Part shown: one piece after another, positions 18,308-29,731 of the stretch
How positions within the stretch are numbered: the stretch's first letter is position 1
How the letters are laid out: every line of letters begins with the position of its first letter
Assembly: GCF_002958735.1 (NCBI RefSeq)
Contig: NZ_PPGH01000010.1
Coordinates: 17,501 to 81,500, forward strand
Origin: Chromatium okenii
GTDB lineage: Bacteria; Pseudomonadota; Gammaproteobacteria; Chromatiales; Chromatiaceae
Length of the DNA: 64,000 nt
Direction of reading: 5' to 3'
The notes under the pieces: model-generated
Seen by the model: only the letters and a program-made list of their open reading frames with translations
Databases searched by the model: none
Told to the model about the DNA's origin: nothing
Program-made: the position numbers and the translations under genes

Positions 18308-18792
18308 TCAATACAAAGCGTGAGAGCTGCTAACATATTTAGTGAGTTCAACGTGTTGCGCGTTCATTCGTCGCAAAATATCTTGACTGACGCGCACAAT
18401 AGTTTGCATGACGCGATACACCAGCCATGGATGCTCAATTAACAATGATTCAAATGCCTCACGCTCAACGGTGCAGATTTGTGTTCGTCCGAGCGAGCGC
18501 AGTGTTGCAGTGTGTGGTTTGCCGCTAATAAAACCCATTTCTCCCGCTAAATCACCAGTGTGCAATACATGAATGGTGGTGTATTCACCTTTTCCCATGT
18601 CACGGGTGACGGCAAGTGCACCTTCGGTAATCACATGCAGGCTATTCGTGACATCGCCTTCATGGATCAGGATTTCTCCGTCGGCGAGACGACGGCAACA
18701 AGCAATACCAGCAAGCGCCTCAACTGTTGGTCAGTGAGACCGCTACTGAGGCTGGAACTGCGCAGTGAACCAAAATCATGCTCAACGCTCAT
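18308..18792 (-). pseudogene. Stand-alone cyclic-nucleotide-binding protein, one frameshift
   Basis: Two frames form one CNB (Crp-like) domain: M-S-V-E-H-D-F-G-S-L at 18792, then A-D-G-E-I-L-I-H-E-G-D, L-H-V-I-T-E-G-A-L-A-V, G-D-L-A-G-E-M-G-F-I (phosphate-binding cassette) and a final helix. One more G in the GG near 18720 gives 162 codons. There is no helix-turn-helix, so it is a sensor or regulatory subunit and not a transcription factor. A GGAGG site precedes the ATG. It is convergent with the MshEN-like gene, 80 bases apart. The ligand is unknown. Confidence 0.75.
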
Positions 18793-19003
18793 TATTATCC
18801 TCCGATATTCTAATGTACTGTGACGTTGCCAGTTTGGGCTCGGGTTGCTTTCCAATCAAGCCAGCGTTTAACCAAAATTATCTGGCTAGGCTGTTCAAAA
18901 AACGCTCATTTCAAGTATGACGTTCAATTCCCCGTTGTTTAAGGGCTCGTAACTGTTGACTAAAATCTGTGCTTTCTTAGAAAACATGGCTTTTTATCGT
19001 CAC

Positions 19004-19033
19004 TTGACACGGGCTTAGGCGTATCGATATGCT
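19004..19033 (+). promoter_or_regulatory. Sigma-70 promoter of the rpsF operon
   Basis: TTGACA (19004-19009), 18-base spacer, TATGCT (19028-19033). It lies in the 442-base gene-free stretch 18793-19234, which otherwise holds only hairpins (an 8 bp one, CCTTGAAA with TTTCAAGG, near 19108-19126) and the ribosomal leader. The transcript leader would be close to 195 bases. Confidence 0.6.
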
Positions 19034-19184
19034 GTTTTGTGTGCTTTTTGCACCGTCCAGACACGCTACGGTTGGACGCTAATCTATACGCAAGAGTCAT
19101 ATAAGACCTTGAAATCCTTTCAAGGCAATGGCAGGGACGGCGTATACAGACCTTTGAGACTTTCATAGGTTTTAGTAGCAGAAT

Positions 19185-19231
19185 CTCCTTGCCTCACTGT
19201 TTCATGGGAGGCTGTCAATCCGAAGGGAGCA
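19185..19231 (+). promoter_or_regulatory. Probable S6:S18 autoregulatory leader of rpsF
   Basis: Just before rpsF, a stem from TGCCTC and GAGGC is followed by a C-A-A-T-C-C-G block and the ribosome site AAGGGAG. This arrangement resembles the leader bound by the S6:S18 pair in other bacteria, where a bulged CCG mimics 16S rRNA. The assignment is from memory of that motif and position, with no alignment done. Confidence 0.45.
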
Positions 19232-19234
19232 GCA

Positions 19235-19621
19235 ATGCGACATTACGAAGTAGTTTTTCTGGTGCATCCAAGCCAGAGCGAGCAAGTACCAGGAATGATC
19301 GAGCGTTATCAAGGCAACTTGGAAAAGCGCGGTGGTATTGTTCATCGTATGGAAGATTGGGGTCGGCGTCCGCTGGCTTATCCAATTAACAAAGTGCATA
19401 AAGCGCATTACATTTTAATGAATGTGGAATGCGATCAAGAAGCGATTAACGAGCTTGAAAGTGCATTTCGTTTTAATGATGCGGTACTGCGTAACATGAT
19501 TATTTTACGCAATGCGGCAGTGACCGAAGCATCTCCGTTAACGAAAGGCGGTGATGAACGTGAACGTCCTGAAATCCCTAGCGACGATTTTCGTCGGGAT
19601 GATTCCAATCGTGATGATTGA
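19235..19621 (+). CDS. rpsF: 30S ribosomal protein S6
   Basis: S6 binds the central domain of 16S rRNA together with S18. The 128-residue product begins [12 protein letters not shown] and contains [10 protein letters not shown] and H-Y-I-L-M-N-V-E, all typical. The acidic C-terminal tail (E-R-P-E-I-P-S-D-D) is longer than the core, as in many gammaproteobacteria with glutamate-modified S6. It heads rpsF-rpsR-rplI; priB, often between rpsF and rpsR, is absent. Confidence 0.97.
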   Translation: MRHYEVVFLVHPSQSEQVPGMIERYQGNLEKRGGIVHRMEDWGRRPLAYPINKVHKAHYILMNVECDQEAINELESAFRFNDAVLRNMIILRNAAVTEASPLTKGGDERERPEIPSDDFRRDDSNRDD

Positions 19622-19673
19622 TCGTTCATTTGCGATGATTTCCGCTTAAATTTTCAGTTACGGAGAGTTCAAT

Positions 19674-19898
19674 ATGTCACGTTTTTTTCGCCGCAAACGC
19701 TATTGCCGTTTCACCGCTGAAGGCATTGCTGAGATCGATTATAAAGACCTCAATCTGCTGAAGGCTTATATCAGTGAATCGGGTAAAATTGTCCCGAGTC
19801 GTATTACCGGAACCTCAGCAAAGTATCAGCGCCAGCTCGCACAAGCGGTTAAGCGTGCTCGCTTCTTGGCATTATTGCCCTATACCGACGGGCATTGA
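19674..19898 (+). CDS. rpsR: 30S ribosomal protein S18
   Basis: The 74-residue protein has the S18 core: [10 protein letters not shown] near the start, [20 protein letters not shown] and [14 protein letters not shown]. It forms a heterodimer with S6 on 16S rRNA. GGAGAG lies 8 bases before the ATG. It is 52 bases after rpsF and 40 bases before rplI, in the usual operon. Confidence 0.97.
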   Translation: MSRFFRRKRYCRFTAEGIAEIDYKDLNLLKAYISESGKIVPSRITGTSAKYQRQLAQAVKRARFLALLPYTDGH

Positions 19899-19938
19899 TT
19901 GCGCCGCTGATTTTAGCTTTTAACTGAGGAATCTATTT

Positions 19939-20388
19939 GTGGAAGTCATCCTATTAAAAAATGTCGCTCATTTGGGCGTCCTTGGTGACAAAGTCAAGGT
20001 GCGTGCTGGCTATGGTCGGAATTACTTAGTTCCGACAGGTTTAGCGGTTTCAGCGACTGTTGCGAACTTGGAAGCCTTTGAAGCACGACGCGCTGAATTG
20101 GAACGCACAGCAGCGGAATTGCTAGCTGCGGCTAAAGCACGTCAAGCGCAATTTAATGGTGTACGTTTAACGTTAGCGCGTAAAGCTGGAGATGAAGGTC
20201 GCTTATTCGGTTCTGTTGGCACTGCCGACATCGCTGCTGCAGCCCAAGAAGCTGGATTTGCACTCAACAAATCGGAAGTGCGCCTGTTAAATGGCCCATT
20301 CCGTATTGCTGGTGAATACGATGTAACATTACATCTTTACGCAGACATTGATGCAGTCATTAAGCTCGACATCATTCCTGAAGCCTAA
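19939..20388 (+). CDS. rplI: 50S ribosomal protein L9
   Basis: The 149-residue protein starts with GTG and shows the L9 N-domain (M-E-V-I-L-L-K-N-V-A-H-L-G, then G-D-K-V-K-V-R-A-G-Y-G-R-N-Y-L-V-P), the long connecting helix rich in Ala and Glu, and the C-domain (G-R-L-F-G-S-V-G-T-A-D-I). L9 binds 23S rRNA near the L1 stalk and limits frameshifting. GAGGA lies about 9 bases before the start. It is the last ribosomal gene of the operon and precedes dnaB by 190 bases. Confidence 0.97.
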   Translation: MEVILLKNVAHLGVLGDKVKVRAGYGRNYLVPTGLAVSATVANLEAFEARRAELERTAAELLAAAKARQAQFNGVRLTLARKAGDEGRLFGSVGTADIAAAAQEAGFALNKSEVRLLNGPFRIAGEYDVTLHLYADIDAVIKLDIIPEA

Positions 20389-20401
20389 TAGTTTATCCCG
20401 C

Positions 20402-20420
20402 GCCCCAGCATTGCTGGGGC
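20402..20420 (+). terminator. Hairpin after rplI
   Basis: GCCCCAGC (20402-20409) pairs with GCTGGGGC (20413-20420) with a 3-base loop, 14 bases past the rplI stop. The T-run comes only 15 bases later, so termination may be partial, allowing read-through to dnaB. Confidence 0.45.
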
Positions 20421-20578
20421 AAATGCCCGCACGTTTTTGATGCTCCCAGTATCTGTATTTGATACTGCACTCGCAATTCAGAATTTCAATTTTCCGCACA
20501 ATCTAAAGTCACCTATTCACGCTGCTGGCATCATTCTGATAACGCTGCTTTGGCGGCTATTGCAATCGGAATGACACG

Positions 20579-21976
20579 ATGAAAAACCCGTGGGAAATCA
20601 CTTCTAACGACATTCGCATCCCCCCGCATAGCCTTCACGCCGAACAAGCTCTACTCGGCGGATTGATGCTTGATAACAATGCTTGGGAAAAAGTCGCCGA
20701 AATCGTTACGGAAAAAGACCTGTATCGGCAGGAACATCGCTTAATTTTTGGTGCAATTAGCACTCTCGCCACCGATAACCATCCATTTGATTTAGTCACA
20801 TTGACGGAAACACTTGAACGCAAAAAACAAATCGAAAATGTTGGCGGTCAAGCCTATTTAGTCACACTAATCCGCGACACGCCGAGCGCAGCGAACATTC
20901 AGATTTATGCTGGTATCGTGCGGCAAACGTCGGTATTGCGGCAAATGATTGCCGCCGGGGTGACAATTTCTGATAGCGGCTATCATCCTAATGGGCGTAA
21001 AGCAGCCGAACTTCTCGATGATGCGCAACGACAGATTTTTGCGATTGCCGAACAGGAATCTCGCGGTGGTGGTGGTTTTCAACCATTAAAAACGCTGCTA
21101 AATAAAGCCATTGCGCGAGTGGATGCGCTTTATCAATCTGAAGAACATCTTACTGGATTAGCCACGGGTTTTACTGATTTCGATGAAATGACTTCAGGAT
21201 TGCAACCTGCTGATTTAATTATTATCGCTGGGCGACCTTCAATGGGAAAAACCGCATTAGCGATGAACATTGCAGAATACGTTGCATTGAATTCTGAACG
21301 TGCGGTTGCAATTTTTAGTATGGAAATGCCTGGCGATTCATTAGCAATGCGAATGCTGTCTTCAGTTGGTCGTATTGATCAAAAAAAGGTGCGAACTGGT
21401 AAATTAAACGATGATGATTGGCCGCGTTTAACTGCGGCTGCGAGTCAATTGAATGCTGTGCGTTTATTTATTGATGACACGCCAGCACTTTCACCAACAG
21501 AATTACGCACACGCGCTCGACGCTTAAAGCGAGAATGGGACGATTTAGGTTTAATTGTGATTGACTATCTGCAATTGATGCAGGAGCCAAGTAGCAGTGA
21601 AAACCGCGCTACTGAAGTAGCAGCTATTTCTCGTTCACTGAAGGCTTTGGCAAAAGAGTTGAATATCCCAGTGATTGCGTTGTCGCAATTAAATCGCAGT
21701 TTAGAACAACGGCAAAATAAACGTCCAGTCATGTCGGATTTACGCGAATCAGGCGGATTGGAACAGGATGCAGACCTCATTGTATTTATTTACCGCGATG
21801 AGGTTTATAACAAAGAGAGTAAAGATGCGGGAACTGCTGAAATCATTATTGCTAAACAGCGTAATGGTCCAATTGGCACCACGCGCTTAACCTTTATTGG
21901 ACACTATACGAAGTTTGAAAATTTTATCAGCAATGTCATTGATGACAATGATCAACCAAATCATCAGGATTTTTGA
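20579..21976 (+). CDS. dnaB: Replicative DNA helicase DnaB
   Basis: DnaB is the hexameric 5'-3' helicase of the replication fork. The 465-residue product has the N-terminal primase-interacting domain ([14 protein letters not shown]), then a RecA-like ATPase with Walker A G-R-P-S-M-G-K-T near residue 217, F-S-M-E-M-P, Walker [11 protein letters not shown] and [11 protein letters not shown] near 395. No intein is present. It follows rpsF-rpsR-rplI, the standard gammaproteobacterial order; alr, often next, is not here. Confidence 0.97.
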   Translation: MKNPWEITSNDIRIPPHSLHAEQALLGGLMLDNNAWEKVAEIVTEKDLYRQEHRLIFGAISTLATDNHPFDLVTLTETLERKKQIENVGGQAYLVTLIRDTPSAANIQIYAGIVRQTSVLRQMIAAGVTISDSGYHPNGRKAAELLDDAQRQIFAIAEQESRGGGGFQPLKTLLNKAIARVDALYQSEEHLTGLATGFTDFDEMTSGLQPADLIIIAGRPSMGKTALAMNIAEYVALNSERAVAIFSMEMPGDSLAMRMLSSVGRIDQKKVRTGKLNDDDWPRLTAAASQLNAVRLFIDDTPALSPTELRTRARRLKREWDDLGLIVIDYLQLMQEPSSSENRATEVAAISRSLKALAKELNIPVIALSQLNRSLEQRQNKRPVMSDLRESGGLEQDADLIVFIYRDEVYNKESKDAGTAEIIIAKQRNGPIGTTRLTFIGHYTKFENFISNVIDDNDQPNHQDF

Positions 21977-22041
21977 AGCACTGCGGAATCGTGCGGAGGA
22001 AAGGTGTTTTGTGGGAAGTCGTGCGGATGGTTCGGAATCGT

Positions 22042-22129
<88 letters not shown>

Positions 22130-22172
22130 TGAAATTGCCGAATGGTAAACTGTCTACGCATCCGACTCGGTA

Positions 22173-22200
22173 ATCATAACCGATGATTCGCTATTCTCAA
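22173..22200 (-). promoter_or_regulatory. Probable promoter of tRNA-Ser
   Basis: Read on the minus strand: TTGAGA (22200-22195), 16-base spacer, TATGAT (22178-22173). It would give a leader of about 35 bases before the tRNA. Confidence 0.45.
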
Positions 22201-22231
22201 TAGTTCAAAATCGCATTTCAAAGGACCGTTC

Positions 22232-23581
22232 ATGCCAATCACCAGCACCGAAGATACCGCCGAGCGCCTCGCTCGCCTGCAAGACATCATTGAAGACCTG
22301 TTGAAAGAAGCCAAACGCCAAGGCGCTAGCGCCGCTGAAGCCTCAGTCGGCAGCAGCGCCGGGCTGGATGTTGCAGTGCGGCTGGGCGAAGTGGAAACCG
22401 TGGAACACACCCGCGATAACGGGCTGGCCATTGCCGTGTATTTCGGTCATCGCAAAGGCTCGGCCAGCACTTCTGATCTCAGTCCCGCAGCAGTGCGCGA
22501 TGCAGTCAAAGCGGCGTGTGTCATCGCCAGCCAAACCCAAGAAGACCGCTGCGCCCATCTCGCTCCACCAGAATTGCTGGCGACTGCCTGTCCCGATCTT
22601 GATCTTTATCATCCGTGGGCGATGCGCGTGGAAGACGCAATTGCACTCGCGGTCAATTGCGAAGACGCTGCTCGCAGTTACGATCCGCGCATCGTCAATT
22701 CGGAAGGAGCCAGCCTGTCGTCGCATTCCAGTATTCACGTTGTCGGCAACAGCCACGGCTTCATCGGCGGTTATCCGACCACGCGCCACAGCCTCGATTG
22801 CGCCGTGATTGGACAAGACGGCGACCAGATGCAGCGCGATGCGTGGTGGACAAGCGCCCGCTGCGCCCAAGATTTGGAATCCGCCCAGCAAGTTGGCGAA
22901 CGCGCCGCTGCCCGCACCGTCGCTCGGCTCGGCGCTCGTCGCATTCCCACGCAGCAAACGCCGGTGTTATTTCGTGCCGACATCGCATCTGGATTATTGG
23001 GCGGTCTGATTTCCGCGATCAGCGGCGGCAGTATTTATCGCCGCGCCAGCTTTCTGCTCGACCAAGTCGGCGAGCGCATCTTTCCCAAATTTGTCCGCAT
23101 TCACGAGCTGCCGCACTTGCCGCGTGGTCTCGCCAGCGCCCCGTTCGACGGCGACGGCGTTGCCACTCGCGCCAAAGATTTCATCACCAACGGCGTGCTC
23201 CAAACCTATTTACTCAGCGTGTATTCCGGCTGCCGACTCGGTTTACCGACCACCGGCAACGCAGGCGGCGTCCGCAATGTGCACGTCGTCATGGGCGAAC
23301 GCGACCGCGCCGCCATGTTGCGCGAACTTCACACCGGCTTAATGGTGACGGAATTGATGGGGCACGGTGTCAACCTCGTCACCGGCGATTATTCACAGGG
23401 CGCGGCTGGCTTCTGGGTCGAACGCGGCGAAATCCAATATCCGGTCGAAGAAATCACCATTGCCGGCAACCTGAAAACCATGTTTGCGGGTCTGGTTGAC
23501 ATTGGCAACGACTGCGATTTTGTCGGCAGAATTCGCACCGGTTCATGGTTAATTGACCAGATGACCATTGCCGGTGAGTGA
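22232..23581 (+). CDS. pmbA: Metalloprotease-related protein PmbA (TldE)
   Basis: TldE/PmbA forms a heterodimeric protease with TldD, which matures small peptides such as microcins and degrades CcdA. The 449-residue product has family length, with G-A-S-A-A-E-A-S-V near residue 30, G-G-S-I-Y-R-R-A-S-F-L near 265, P-F-D-G-D-G-V near 305, G-L-P-T-T-G-N-A-G-G near 335 and the end G-R-I-R-T-G-S-W-L-I. It lacks the zinc-binding HExxxH of TldD, as expected. AAGGA lies 8 bases before the ATG. tldD is not in the window. Confidence 0.95.
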   Translation: MPITSTEDTAERLARLQDIIEDLLKEAKRQGASAAEASVGSSAGLDVAVRLGEVETVEHTRDNGLAIAVYFGHRKGSASTSDLSPAAVRDAVKAACVIASQTQEDRCAHLAPPELLATACPDLDLYHPWAMRVEDAIALAVNCEDAARSYDPRIVNSEGASLSSHSSIHVVGNSHGFIGGYPTTRHSLDCAVIGQDGDQMQRDAWWTSARCAQDLESAQQVGERAAARTVARLGARRIPTQQTPVLFRADIASGLLGGLISAISGGSIYRRASFLLDQVGERIFPKFVRIHELPHLPRGLASAPFDGDGVATRAKDFITNGVLQTYLLSVYSGCRLGLPTTGNAGGVRNVHVVMGERDRAAMLRELHTGLMVTELMGHGVNLVTGDYSQGAAGFWVERGEIQYPVEEITIAGNLKTMFAGLVDIGNDCDFVGRIRTGSWLIDQMTIAGE

Positions 23582-23625
23582 TACTCTGTCTTAACGATTC
23601 ATGTGTTTGCGTCATATTGTTTATT

Positions 23626-26093
<2,468 letters not shown>

Positions 26094-26116
26094 TTCAGAA
26101 CGCTTCGGCATTCAAT

Positions 26117-26164
26117 AAACCCAGTGTGTTGCTAATTCAAGCAAATAACACACTGGGTTTTTTA
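26117..26164 (+). terminator. Strong terminator after gyrB
   Basis: AAACCCAGTGTGTT (26117-26130) pairs perfectly with AACACACTGGGTTT (26147-26160), 14 bp with a 16-base loop, ending in a run of T residues (26158-26163). Confidence 0.92.
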
Positions 26165-26202
26165 TGAAAAAATATCATTTTTAATTGAGCAATTCCGCAC
26201 CA

Positions 26203-28364
26203 ATGACCACGCCAGCCGACATTTTTTCTTATCGTCCGTATTGGGCAAAACGTTTTGGTATTGCGCCAGAATTGCCGATTTCTCGTGATGAAATGGAGCA
26301 ACTCGGCTGGGACAGTTGTGATGTGATTCTGGTCACTGGTGATGCTTACGTCGATCATCCGTCATTCGGTATGGCAATAATTGGGCGGCTATTGGAAGCG
26401 CAGGGTTTTCGCGTCGGCATCATTGCGCAGCCGGATTGGACTTCAATTGCCGATTTTCAGCAGTTGGGGCGACCAAATCTGTTTTTTGGTATTACCGCTG
26501 GCAATATGGATTCAATGGTGAATCGCTATACCGCCGACCGTCGCCCGCGTTCCGATGATGCGTACACGCCGGATGCAGCGCCCGGTCGTCGCCCTGATCG
26601 CTCGGTGACGGTCTACGCGCAGCGGGCGCGGGAAGCGTTCAAAGGCGTGCCGATTGTGCTCGGCGGAATTGAGGCCAGTTTGCGGCGGATTGCGCATTTT
26701 GATTATTGGTCGGAGACGGTGCGCCGCTCGGTGCTAGTTGATTCTAAAGCTGATTTATTGATTTTTGGCAATGCCGAGCGGGCAGTGGTGGCGCTGGCGC
26801 ATCGGCTGGCGCGAGGCGAAGCGATTGGCGATATTCGTGATTTGCGCGGGACAGCGTGGATGAAGCGCCGTGAAGAAATCCCCCCTGCCCCCTTTTGCAA
26901 AGGGGGGATGAAGAGAAGCCCCCCTTTAGTAAAGGGGGGTTGGGGGGATTTGATGCAAAAGTAGAAGCGGGATTTCTTCACAATCCCTACGAAGAAGAAC
27001 CAAATTGTCCACCCAGCGCGGCAATGGTCGCCGCACCCGAATCCCGCACTGCAACACGAGCACTGACCGTTGTGCGGCTGCCATCATTCGAGCAAGTGCG
27101 TGACGATTCAGTCAGTTACGCCCACGCCTCGCGGTTATTTCATTTAGAAACCAATCCCAGCAATGCGCGGGCGCTGGTGCAGGCGCACGGCGAGCGCGAT
27201 GTCTGGTTGAATCCGCCGCCGATTCCGTTGACGAGCGCAGAATTTGATCGCGTGTATGAATTGCCCTACAGCCGCCGTCCGCATTCGAGCTATGGCGCGG
27301 CGCGGCTGCCCGCGTGGGAAATGATTCGGCACTCGGTCAACATCGTGCGTGGCTGTTTTGGCGGTTGCACTTTTTGCTCCATCACCGAGCACGAGGGGCG
27401 CGTCATTCAGAGCCGGTCGGAAGATTCGATCCTGCGCGAAGTGGCGGATATTCGTGACCGCGCACCCAATTTCACCGGCACGATTTCTGATTTGGGTGGG
27501 CCGAGCGCCAACATGTGGCGGTTGAATTGTGGCAATCCGCGAGCGGCAGCAGCCTGTCGGCGGTTGTCCTGCCTGTATCCCGATATTTGCCGCAATCTCA
27601 ACACCGATCACGCGCCGCTGATTCAGCTTTATCGCAAAGCGCGGGCAGTGACTGGTGTCAAGCGGGTGCTGATTGCATCGGGCGTCCGCTACGATTTGGC
27701 GCTGCGTTCTCCGGCGTACATTCGGGAATTGGTGATGCACCACGTTGGTGGCTATCTCAAGATCGCGCCGGAACACACTGAATCCGGGCCGTTGAGCAAA
27801 ATGATGAAGCCGGGGATTGAGAGTTTTGATCGGTTTCAGGAATTGTTTGATCGCTATTCCCGCGAGGCTGGCAAAGAGCAATATCTGATTCCGTATTTCA
27901 TCTCCGCGCATCCCGGTACGACCGACGAGGACATGCTGAACTTGGCGCTATGGCTAAAACAACACGGGTTTCGGCTGGATCAAGTGCAGGCGTTTTTGCC
28001 GACGCCGCTGGCGCTGGCTTCGACGATGTATCACAGCGAACGCAATCCGTTAAAACCCGTCACGCGAAATTCTGAACGAGTTTTCGTAGTGCGCGGTGAG
28101 CGCCAGCGCCGTTTGCAGAAAGCCTTTTTGCGTTATCACGACCCGGAGAATTGGCCGCTGTTACGGCAGGCGTTGAAAGACATGGGACGGGCGGATTTGA
28201 TCGGCAACGGCAAGCGACATTTGATTCCGTTGGATAAATCCCCCCAACCCCCCTTTTTCAAAGGGGGGCTTAAAGCCCCTGCGTCAGCCGCTTCGCCTCG
28301 GAAATCTGCTCATTCCCCTTTGAAAAAGACTCGCCATTTTCCCCCTTTGAAAAAGGGGGGTTAG
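26203..28364 (+). pseudogene. ygiQ: YgiQ-family radical SAM protein, split by a palindromic repeat
   Basis: YgiQ proteins are radical SAM enzymes of unknown substrate with an N-terminal domain, a CxxxCxxC cluster motif and a variable tail. Here the N-terminal part (26203 to about 26875: [19 protein letters not shown]) is cut off from the core (about 26953 on: [21 protein letters not shown]) by a repeat with a stop in frame. Removing exactly 77 bp rejoins the frame as R-R-E-D-A-K-V-E. The last 40 codons also come from a second repeat copy ([10 protein letters not shown] and P-P-L-K-K-G-G). ATG 26203 is preferred over TTG 26185. As it stands no full-length protein can be made by normal reading. 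Confidence 0.85.
26876..26951. repeat. C-run/G-run palindromic repeat, copy 1 (inside ygiQ)
   Basis: The ends are inverted: AAATCCCCCC (26876-26885) and GGGGGGATTT (26942-26951). Inside are two hairpins, one around TTTTGCAAAG and one around CTTTAGTAAAG, each flanked by C and G runs. The footprint that restores ygiQ is 77 bp, one base more than the inverted ends. Confidence 0.85.
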
Positions 28365-28372
28365 GGGGATTT
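28236..28372. repeat. C-run/G-run palindromic repeat, copy 2 (ygiQ-tolB junction)
   Basis: The left arm (28236-28268) starts AAATCCCCCCAACCCCCC and ends in a G-run. The right arm (28341-28372) is its near-exact inverse. A third partial arm, CCCCTTTGAAAAAG, lies at 28316-28329. The 137 bp unit spans the ends of the convergent genes ygiQ and tolB and supplies the C-terminal codons of both. Confidence 0.85.
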
Positions 28373-29723
28373 CCACCCACCGCTTGCCAGCAGTCGCGCC
28401 CGTTCCGCCATCGGTCCGAGCAAGCGGCGGCGGTGACCACGCTGGTTCGCGCATCTGTCCGCTGCTTTGCGACAACCGCAAACTGCTGCCGCCTTCAATC
28501 GCTACCGTTGCCAACACGCCGCGCCCGTTGTAGGTCGTGGCATAAATCACCAGCGCACCGTTGGGCGCAAAACTCGGCGATTCGTCCAGCGTGCCGTTGG
28601 TCAACAGGCGCGTGAGCTGGCGCTCTACATCCAATACCGCAATCCGCAATGCGCCGTTGATCCGCGTCACCATCACGATGGAGCGCCCATCGGGAGCGAA
28701 TGACGCGCACACGTTGTAATCACCTTCGACGCTGATCCGTTCCGCTGCGCCACCGCTCGCTGGCATTCGATAAATCTGCGGATTGCCGCCGCGATTGCTG
28801 GTGAAAATCAACTGCTGACCATCCGGCGACCACGCTGGCTCGGTATCAATCGCAAAATGATCGGTCAGGCGTCGCAATTCGCGGCTGACTAAATCGAGCA
28901 CATAAATCTCTGAATTGCCGTCTTTTGACAGCGTCATCGCCAGCCGCTTGCCGTCGGGAGAAAACGCTGGCGCACTGTTGATGCCGGAATAACTCGCCAC
29001 CAACACGCGCTGCCCGCCGCGCAAATCCTGAATGTAAATCGCAGAACGTTGATTTTCAAAAGAAACATACGCGATTAATTGACCATCGGGCGACCACGCA
29101 GGCGACAAAATCGGCTCACCAGAGGACATGATGGTTTGCGGATTTTCGCCGTCCGCATCCGCCACGCGCAGACTGACGGTTTGCTTTGCGCCGCTGCCGC
29201 TGGCGGTGACATACGCGATGCGCGTTGCAGCAACGCCGGGTTGACCAGTCAATGTTTTATAAATTAAATCAGCGATTTGATGTGCGGTGTGACGCAGCCC
29301 AGCGGTGCTCGTCACCAACTCAGTGGCGGTCAATTCGCTGCCGCGCATCACGTCATAAATCACCACGCTGATCCGCAATCCGCCCTCGGTCGGCGTGAGT
29401 TGCCCGATGACCAGCGTGTTTACGCCCAGCAGTCGCCAATCGCGGGGATCAATCGCTTCACGAGTGCTCGGCTGGGTCAACATGTCCGCGACCGGCAGCG
29501 GTTTGAATTTGCCGGTGCGCGCGAGATCGGCGCTGATGACGGCTGCAACATCCACTGGCGCATTTTGCCCGTCGGTCATTCCGAACGGCACAACCGCAAT
29601 CGGTTGGGCGGCTTCGACGCCGCCAGTGATTTCGATGTTGAGCCGAGGCGCAGCGTGGCTCGAATTAATACCGCCAAACATGGCGATGAGCGTGAGCAGC
29701 AATAACGATAAGTCTTTGCGCAT
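28284..29723 (-). CDS. tolB: Tol-Pal system protein TolB
   Basis: TolB is the periplasmic beta-propeller that links TolA and Pal. The product is 479 residues: signal peptide about 1-24 (ending S-H-A-A-P), an N-terminal TolA-binding domain, then a six-bladed propeller with repeated P-A-W-S-P-D-G-Q blocks ([17 protein letters not shown] and so on). Normal TolB ends soon after the last P-A-W-S-P. Here about 50 residues more follow, of which roughly the last 32 are encoded by the palindromic repeat. The gene lies 8 bases after tolA. pal and cpoB, usually next, are replaced by convergent ygiQ. Confidence 0.92.
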   Translation of the reverse strand: MRKDLSLLLLTLIAMFGGINSSHAAPRLNIEITGGVEAAQPIAVVPFGMTDGQNAPVDVAAVISADLARTGKFKPLPVADMLTQPSTREAIDPRDWRLLGVNTLVIGQLTPTEGGLRISVVIYDVMRGSELTATELVTSTAGLRHTAHQIADLIYKTLTGQPGVAATRIAYVTASGSGAKQTVSLRVADADGENPQTIMSSGEPILSPAWSPDGQLIAYVSFENQRSAIYIQDLRGGQRVLVASYSGINSAPAFSPDGKRLAMTLSKDGNSEIYVLDLVSRELRRLTDHFAIDTEPAWSPDGQQLIFTSNRGGNPQIYRMPASGGAAERISVEGDYNVCASFAPDGRSIVMVTRINGALRIAVLDVERQLTRLLTNGTLDESPSFAPNGALVIYATTYNGRGVLATVAIEGGSSLRLSQSSGQMREPAWSPPPLARTDGGTGATAGKRWVEIPLTPLFQRGKMASLFQRGMSRFPRRSG

Positions 29724-29731
29724 ATTGATGT

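Noticed and set aside
18299..18319. Hairpin GCTTTGTA/TACAAAGC between the MshEN-like and cNMP genes as a terminator
   Set aside because: It covers the stop codon of the cNMP gene and has no T-run on either side.
22615..23499. Arg-rich 294-codon open frame on the plus strand inside pmbA
   Set aside because: It is an alternative frame of a gene with clear TldE motifs; composition (Arg/His-rich) is typical of a shadow frame.
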